DNA from: Inquilinus sp042743185
GTDB taxonomy: Bacteria; Pseudomonadota; Alphaproteobacteria; DSM-16000; Inquilinaceae
DNA: 64,000 bases
Reading direction: 5' to 3'
NCBI RefSeq assembly: GCF_042743185.1
Contig: NZ_JBHYMS010000012.1
Coordinates: 62,001 to 126,000 of the forward strand
The notes beneath the pieces were generated by a model that saw only the letters and a list, made by a program, of their open reading frames with translations, made no database searches and was not told the DNA's origin. This document shows positions 59,214 to 64,000 of the stretch, piece after piece (position 1 is the first letter of the stretch; each line of letters begins with the position of its first letter). The translations under genes and the position numbers were made by a program.

Positions 59214-61100
59214 GTGGATTTCCTCGTCGCCCAGTTCCTGACCGGACTCGCCAGCGCCGCCTCGCTGTTCCTGGTGGCGTCGGGCCTGTCGATCATCTTC
59301 GGCGTGACGCGGATCGTGAACTTCGCGCACGGCGCCTTCTACATGCTGGGCGCATACCTCGCCTACACCCTGACCGAGCGGTTCTCCGGCGCGCTGGGCT
59401 TCTGGGGCGGGCTCGTCGCCGCGGCCCTGATCGTGGCGGCGCTCGGCGCGCTGCTGGAGATCGTGCTGCTGCGCCGGATCTACCGGGCGCCGGAGCTGTT
59501 CCAACTGCTCGCCACCTTCGGCGTCACCCTGATGGTCGCGGACCTGGTGGTGCTGATCTGGGGGCCGGAGGACCTGGTCGGCCGCCGCGCGCCGGGCTTC
59601 CGCGGCGCGGTCGAGATCCTGGGCCAGAGGCTGCCGCTGTACGACCTGTTCCTGATCGTCCTCGGCCCCGTCGTGCTCGGCCTGCTGTGGCTCCTGTTCC
59701 GGCGCACCCGCTGGGGCGTGCTGGTGCGGGCGGCGACCCAGGATCGCGACATGATCGCGGCACTGGGCGTGAACCAGAAATGGCTGTTCACCAGCGTCTT
59801 CGCGCTCGGCGTGTTCCTGGCCGGCCTCGGCGGGGCGCTGCAGATCCCGCGCGACGCGGTCACCCACACCATGGATCTGCGCATCATCGTCGAGGTCTTC
59901 GTCGTGGTGGTGATCGGCGGGCTGGGCAGCGTGCCCGGCGCCTTCATCGCCGCGGTGCTGGTGTCGGAGCTGAACGCCTTCGGTATCCTGGTCTTCCCCA
60001 CCATCTCGCTGGTGCTGGTGTTCCTGGTGATGGCCTGCGTCCTGGTGGTGCGGCCCTGGGGCCTGCTGGGCAAGCCGGAGGGGCCAGCGCGGCCGACCAT
60101 CGGCATCGCCATCCGGCCCTGGCGGCCCTTCGCCCCGGGCGAGCGCATCGCCCTGCTGGCCGCGCTCGCGGTCGCGGCGCTGCTGCCGACGGTGGCCGGC
60201 GGCTATGCCCTGGCGGTGGCGTCCGAGATCGCGATCTTCGCCCTGTTCGCCGCCAGCCTGCAGTTCCTGATGACCACCGGCGGCCTCGCCTCCTTCGGCC
60301 ATGCCGCCTATTTCGGCCTCGGCACCTACGGCGCGGCCTTCGCGGTCAAGGCGCTGGGCCTGCCGATGGAGGCGGCGCTGCTGGCCGGGCCGCTGTTCGG
60401 TCTGCTCGGGGCGGCGCTGTTCGGCGCCTTCTGCGTCCGCCTGTCCGGCGTCTATTTCGCCATGCTGACCCTGGCCTTCGCCCAGATCACCTGGTCGGTG
60501 GCGACGCAATGGGTCGAGGTGACCGGCGGCGACAACGGCATGCTGGGGATCTGGCCGTCGTCCTGGGCGGCGAACCCGGCCGGCTTCTACTGGCTGGCGC
60601 TGGCGGTGGCGGCCGCCGGCATCGCAAGCTTGCGGGTGCTGACCTTCTCGCCCTTCGGCTACGCCCTGCGCGGCGTGCGGGATTCGACCCAGCGGGCCGA
60701 GGCGATCGGCATCGGCCGGGCCGGGGTGCAATGGACCGCCTTCCTGGTCGCCGGCACCATGGCCGGGCTGGCCGGAGCGCTGTTCGCCTTCCTCAAGGGC
60801 AGCGTCTTCCCCGACAATCTCGGCATCCCGCTGTCGATCGACGGCTTGGTCATGGTGCTGCTGGGCGGCATCGAGACCATCTCCGGCGCCGTGGTCGGCG
60901 CCATCGTCTACAAGGCGCTGGCGATCTGGCTGGTCAGCCAGACCGACCTGTCGAAGCTGGTGCTGGGCGGCATCATCGTGCTGCTGGTCGTGGCCTTCCC
61001 CAAGGGCCTAGTCGGGTTCGTCGAGGAGCTGCGCGCCCGCCGGCGGAAACCGCCCGCGTCCATCTCTGCCGCCGCATCTCGGATGGAGGCCGCGGAATGA
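59214..61100 (+). CDS. Fused LivH-LivM ABC permease
   Basis: 628-residue fusion of the two HAAT permeases. The LivH half (about 1-285) has LFLVASGLSIIFGVTRIVNFAHG and GVLVRAATQDRDMIAALGVN. A short linker leads to the LivM half (about 300-610) with LMTTGGLASFGHAAYFGLG and YALRGVRDSTQRAEAIGIG. Usually two genes, here one frame. The GTG at 59214 is chosen: GGGAG lies 7 bases upstream and the first span follows directly. It overlaps the ATPase gene (ATGA). Confidence 0.9.
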   Translation: MDFLVAQFLTGLASAASLFLVASGLSIIFGVTRIVNFAHGAFYMLGAYLAYTLTERFSGALGFWGGLVAAALIVAALGALLEIVLLRRIYRAPELFQLLATFGVTLMVADLVVLIWGPEDLVGRRAPGFRGAVEILGQRLPLYDLFLIVLGPVVLGLLWLLFRRTRWGVLVRAATQDRDMIAALGVNQKWLFTSVFALGVFLAGLGGALQIPRDAVTHTMDLRIIVEVFVVVVIGGLGSVPGAFIAAVLVSELNAFGILVFPTISLVLVFLVMACVLVVRPWGLLGKPEGPARPTIGIAIRPWRPFAPGERIALLAALAVAALLPTVAGGYALAVASEIAIFALFAASLQFLMTTGGLASFGHAAYFGLGTYGAAFAVKALGLPMEAALLAGPLFGLLGAALFGAFCVRLSGVYFAMLTLAFAQITWSVATQWVEVTGGDNGMLGIWPSSWAANPAGFYWLALAVAAAGIASLRVLTFSPFGYALRGVRDSTQRAEAIGIGRAGVQWTAFLVAGTMAGLAGALFAFLKGSVFPDNLGIPLSIDGLVMVLLGGIETISGAVVGAIVYKALAIWLVSQTDLSKLVLGGIIVLLVVAFPKGLVGFVEELRARRRKPPASISAAASRMEAAE

Positions 61101-61876
61101 GCGCCCCCCTGCTGCAGGTCGAAAGCCTGGCCAAATCCTATGCCGGGGTGCAGGCGGTGCGCGGCGTCGACTTCACGCTCGAGGCCGGCGGGATCCTGGC
61201 CCTGATCGGGCCGAACGGCGCCGGCAAGAGCACCTGCTTCAACATGCTGAACGGCCAGATCCGCCCCGATGCCGGCCGTGTCCGGCTGGAGGGGCGCGAC
61301 ATCACCGGGCTGGCGCCGCGCCGGGTCTGGCGCCTGGGGGTCGGCCGCACCTTCCAGATCGCCGCCACCTTCGCCTCGATGACCGTGCGCGAGAATGTGC
61401 AGACCGCGCTGCTGTCGCATCACCGCCGGTTCGGCCTCAATTTCGCCGGCCGCGCCTATCGCGCCGAGGCCGACGCGCTGCTCGCCCTCGTCGGGCTGGG
61501 CGACGCGGCGGAACGGGCCTGCGGCGAGCTGGCCTATGGCGACGTCAAGCGGCTGGAGCTGTCGATCGCCCTGGCCAACGCGCCGAAGCTGCTGCTGATG
61601 GACGAGCCGACCGCCGGCATGGCGCCGAGGGAGCGGGTGGCGCTGATGCGCCTGACCGCGGAGGTGGCGCGGCAGCGGCGGATCGGCGTGCTGTTCACCG
61701 AGCACGACATGGACGTGGTGTTCGAACATGCCGACCGGATCATGGTGCTGAACCGCGGCGCGCTGATCGCCGAGGGTACGCCCGAGGCGGTGCGCCGCGA
61801 CCCGCAGGTGCGCGCGGTCTATCTCGGCGACGGCCTGGTCTACGACGCTCGGCATCGTGAGGAGGTGTCCGCATGA
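61097..61876 (+). CDS. livG: ABC transporter ATP-binding protein (LivG-like)
   Basis: 259-residue HAAT ATPase. Walker A GPNGAGKSTCF (about 38-48), a signature loop ELAYGDVKRLE (variant of LSGGQ, as in other LivG), Walker B LLLMDEPTAGM and FTEHDMDVVFEHADRI are present. It works with the LivF-like partner that follows with an ATGA overlap. Confidence 0.92.
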   Translation: MSAPLLQVESLAKSYAGVQAVRGVDFTLEAGGILALIGPNGAGKSTCFNMLNGQIRPDAGRVRLEGRDITGLAPRRVWRLGVGRTFQIAATFASMTVRENVQTALLSHHRRFGLNFAGRAYRAEADALLALVGLGDAAERACGELAYGDVKRLELSIALANAPKLLLMDEPTAGMAPRERVALMRLTAEVARQRRIGVLFTEHDMDVVFEHADRIMVLNRGALIAEGTPEAVRRDPQVRAVYLGDGLVYDARHREEVSA

Positions 61877-62577
61877 CGCTCTCGGTCTCCGGCCTCAACG
61901 CCCATTACGGCCCGGCGCACATCCTGTTCGATGTCGGCTTTGAGGTCGATGAGGGCGAGGTCGTCGCCTTCCTCGGCCGCAACGGCGCCGGCAAGTCCAC
62001 CACCTTCCGCTCGCTGGTAGGGCTGGTGCCGCGTCGGGAGGGCAGGATCCTGTTCCGCGGCGCCGACATCTCGGCACGGCCGACGCATGAGATCGCCCGC
62101 GCCGGCCTGGGCTATGTGCCGGAGGACCGGCGGATCTTCACCGACCTGACGGTGGAGGAGAACCTGGCGGTCGGCCTGCAGCCGCCACGGCCGGGCGCCC
62201 CGACCTGGACGCCGGAGCGGCTCTACGCCCTGTTCCCCAACCTGGCCGAGATGCGCCGCCGCCCCGGCGGGCGGATGAGCGGCGGCGAGCAGCAGATGCT
62301 GACCATCGCCCGCACGTTGGCGGGCAACCCGTCCCTGGTGCTGCTGGACGAGCCGTCCGAGGGGCTGGCGCCGAAGATCGTCGAGCAGATGGCCGACGCC
62401 ATCCTGGCGATGAAGCGGGAGGGCCTGAGCGTGCTGCTGTCCGAGCAGAACCTGCACTTCGCCCGGCTGATCTCCGACCGCGCCTACATCATCGAGACCG
62501 GCCGCATCCGCTTCGGCGGCACCATGGCCGAGCTGGAGGCGCAGCCGGAGATCCGCGACGCCTATCTCGCGGTGTGA
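61873..62577 (+). CDS. livF: ABC transporter ATP-binding protein (LivF-like)
   Basis: 234-residue second ATPase of the importer. Walker A GRNGAGKSTTF, GLGYVPEDRRIFTDLTVEENL, signature MSGGEQQML, Walker B VLLDEPSEGLAP and LSEQNLHFARLI are complete. It is 12 bases upstream of the MarR gene. Confidence 0.93.
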   Translation: MTLSVSGLNAHYGPAHILFDVGFEVDEGEVVAFLGRNGAGKSTTFRSLVGLVPRREGRILFRGADISARPTHEIARAGLGYVPEDRRIFTDLTVEENLAVGLQPPRPGAPTWTPERLYALFPNLAEMRRRPGGRMSGGEQQMLTIARTLAGNPSLVLLDEPSEGLAPKIVEQMADAILAMKREGLSVLLSEQNLHFARLISDRAYIIETGRIRFGGTMAELEAQPEIRDAYLAV

Positions 62578-62589
62578 TAGGAACCGGCG

Positions 62590-63036
62590 ATGACCATCAC
62601 CGCGACACGCGGATCAGGGGCAGGCCCCTATATCCTCGACGACCAGATCGGCTTCATCCTGCGCCAAGTCAGCCAGCGCCATGCCGCGATCTTCGCCTCC
62701 GGCATCGGCGACCCGGACCTGACCGCGACGCAATGGGCGGTGCTGGCCAAGCTCCTGGAGCGCGGCCCCTGCTCGCAGAACCGGCTCGGCCGCCGCACCG
62801 CCATGGACGCGGCGACGATCAAGGGCGTGGTCGACCGGCTGGGCAAGCGCGGCCTGATCGAGACCAGACCGGACCCGGAGGACGGACGCCGGCTGGAGGT
62901 CGCCCTGAGCCCCGCCGGCCAGGCCCTGGCCGAGCGCACCGTGCCGAATGCGCTCCGCATCACCGAGGAGACCCTGGCGCCGCTGGACGAGGCCGAGCGG
63001 ACGGCGCTGATCGGGCTGCTGCGCCGGCTGAGCTAG
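62590..63036 (+). CDS. MarR-family transcriptional regulator
   Basis: 148-residue winged-helix repressor. The DNA-binding part has TQWAVLAKLLERGPCSQNRL, MDAATIKGVVDRLGKRGLIE and RPDPEDGRRLEVALSPAGQ. MarR proteins commonly sense aromatic ligands; NicR of nicotinate degraders is of this class. It is the last gene of the catabolic cluster and its probable local regulator, although the palindrome found at the cluster start is not a classic MarR site. Confidence 0.9.
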   Translation: MTITATRGSGAGPYILDDQIGFILRQVSQRHAAIFASGIGDPDLTATQWAVLAKLLERGPCSQNRLGRRTAMDAATIKGVVDRLGKRGLIETRPDPEDGRRLEVALSPAGQALAERTVPNALRITEETLAPLDEAERTALIGLLRRLS

Positions 63037-63048
63037 CCGGGCCGGGCC

Positions 63049-64000
63049 CTACAGCACGAAGTCGGCGGCGACCAGAGCGACGCTGCCGGTCAGTGTGATA
63101 TGGAAATCGGTGATCCTGTCGCCGTTGATGTCGCCGCCGATGGTGGTGACACCGTCGCGCGTGACATAGCGCAGTTGGCCGGCGACACCGCCATAGGCGG
63201 CGGTTCCGATGAAGCTGAAGGCCTGGTTGCCGGCGACGACGGTGTTCGCATCGATCGCCGACAGGTCGATGCGGTCGCCCTGGGCATGGCTGAAATCGGT
63301 GATCCGGTCGGCGCCGGCCCCGGTCGGGCTCTGGGCGATGCTGCCATAGGCGAAGCGGTCGGCCCCGGCACCGCCGGTGAGCACGTCCCTGCCGCCGGCC
63401 CCGACAAGCACATCGTTGCCGGCCCAGCCCAGCAGCGTGTTGGCCCAGGTGTTCCCGACCAGGCTGTCGTTGCCCTGGCTGCCGGAGAGGTTCTCGATTG
63501 CGGTCAGGACATCCCCCTGCGCCTCGCCGCCGCGGCCGGCGCCGGTGACCAGGCTGACCGCGACCCCGACCGAGCCGGTGTAGTAGCTGGCCGTGTCGCT
63601 GCCGTCGCCGCCGACGAGCCGGTCGGCCCCGGTGCCGCCATTGAGGATATCGTCGCCCAGCCTGCCGAGAAGCGTGTCGTTTCCGCCGAGCCCGAAGAGT
63701 CTGTCATCGCCGCCTGTGTGGGGAGAGATGCCGACGCCGCCGCCGTCCAGCACGTTGTCCGCGGCCGAGCCGGTGAGCACATCGGCATAGTAGGAGCCTT
63801 CGATGTTCTCGATATCCGGCCCGACGAAATCACCCTCCGCCTCGCCGCGGAGCCCGTAGTCGCCGATCGTGACGGTCACCCCGGCCGAGGCCGCCCCGTA
63901 CCGGGCGGTGTCGAGGCCGGCGCCGCCCAGCAGGATGTCGGCTCCCTCCCCGCCACTCAACCGATCGTCGCCATCGCCGCCGCGCAGGACATCCTCTCCC
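63049..64000 (-). CDS. RTX/hemolysin-type calcium-binding repeat protein (partial, runs off right edge)
   Basis: C-terminal 316 residues of a larger secreted protein. Glycine-rich nonapeptide repeats recur (GGDGDDRLSGGEGADILLGG, GGNDTLLGRLGDDILNGGTG, AGNDVLVGAGGRDVLTGGAG) and bind Ca2+ outside the cell. The end (ADRITDFSHAQGDRIDLSAI then a hydrophobic ADFVL tail) is the serralysin-type C-terminal domain read by type I secretion systems. The N-terminal effector part and secretion genes are outside the window. It converges on the MarR gene, 12 bases apart. Confidence 0.9.
   Translation of the reverse strand, partial: GEDVLRGGDGDDRLSGGEGADILLGGAGLDTARYGAASAGVTVTIGDYGLRGEAEGDFVGPDIENIEGSYYADVLTGSAADNVLDGGGVGISPHTGGDDRLFGLGGNDTLLGRLGDDILNGGTGADRLVGGDGSDTASYYTGSVGVAVSLVTGAGRGGEAQGDVLTAIENLSGSQGNDSLVGNTWANTLLGWAGNDVLVGAGGRDVLTGGAGADRFAYGSIAQSPTGAGADRITDFSHAQGDRIDLSAIDANTVVAGNQAFSFIGTAAYGGVAGQLRYVTRDGVTTIGGDINGDRITDFHITLTGSVALVAADFVL

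Noticed and set aside
59214..61100. Missed stop or frameshift between LivH and LivM
   Set aside because: The frame is continuous with a plausible linker and normal membrane segments on both sides, so a genuine fusion is simpler.

Overview
The window is very GC-rich, densely packed DNA that looks like the chromosome of an alphaproteobacterium, probably of the Rhodospirillales/Azospirillaceae type. The grounds are gene content and order: the block ribonuclease D, kdsD, lptC, lptA, lptB, rpoN, hpf, ptsN; an Hsp20 gene followed by a DUF1150 gene; and a YcjX/DUF697 pair. Species cannot be fixed from the sequence alone. No rRNA, CRISPR array, insertion sequence or phage gene was seen. One tRNA (Leu, CAG) is present. 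No stretch above 300 bases lacks a gene. The largest gaps (about 260-280 bases, at 26695-26965, 40545-40808, 41880-42141 and 49355-49632) hold promoters, operators, hairpins or one possible short leader ORF.

Layout. 1-3.8 kb: bluB (cut by the left edge), a YdcF-like envelope gene, and the ycjX/DUF697 pair. 3.9-11.1 kb: a zinc block. Two minus-strand operons each start at a Zur-box-like palindrome: a 56-residue membrane ORF-znuC-znuB-znuA, and a COG0523 GTPase-WD40-unknown-GFA operon. Beside them lie a divergent gene for a Tat-exported subclass B1 metallo-beta-lactamase-like protein and the zur gene. 11.1-12 kb: hsp20-DUF1150 behind a clear heat-shock (sigma32) promoter. 12-18.2 kb: a carbohydrate ABC system with a SIS protein, a GntR/HutC regulator and an FGGY kinase, with a DasR/NagR-type operator. 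18.2-25.4 kb: the conserved lipopolysaccharide-transport/sigma54/nitrogen-PTS block and tRNA-Leu.

25.5-31.5 kb: yggT, DUF167, a lipoprotein, a sugar isomerase/oxidoreductase pair behind a LacI-type operator, pgk and a ComB-like phosphatase. 31.5-38.4 kb: an IclR-controlled cassette joining an ABC importer to a class III CoA-transferase and a CitE-type lyase, with the logic of an organic-acid utilisation unit. 38.4-49.4 kb: two secreted enzymes, rsgA, an M1 peptidase, VOC, Atu4866-like, SDR/LysR and clpB. 49.6-63 kb: a MOSC protein and a long co-directional cluster (molybdenum hydroxylase, 6-hydroxynicotinate-reductase-like iron-sulfur protein, UPF0280, two tandem PF06684 proteins, a HAAT-type ABC importer, a MarR regulator). 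This cluster reads as a reductive route for an N-heteroaromatic compound and is the least described system in the window. The right edge cuts an RTX calcium-binding-repeat protein.

Dispersed palindromic repeats of two families lie at operon ends (about 3.9, 26.2, 57.8 and 59.1 kb). Translational coupling through ATGA, GTGA or TTGA overlaps is common and helped choose start codons.
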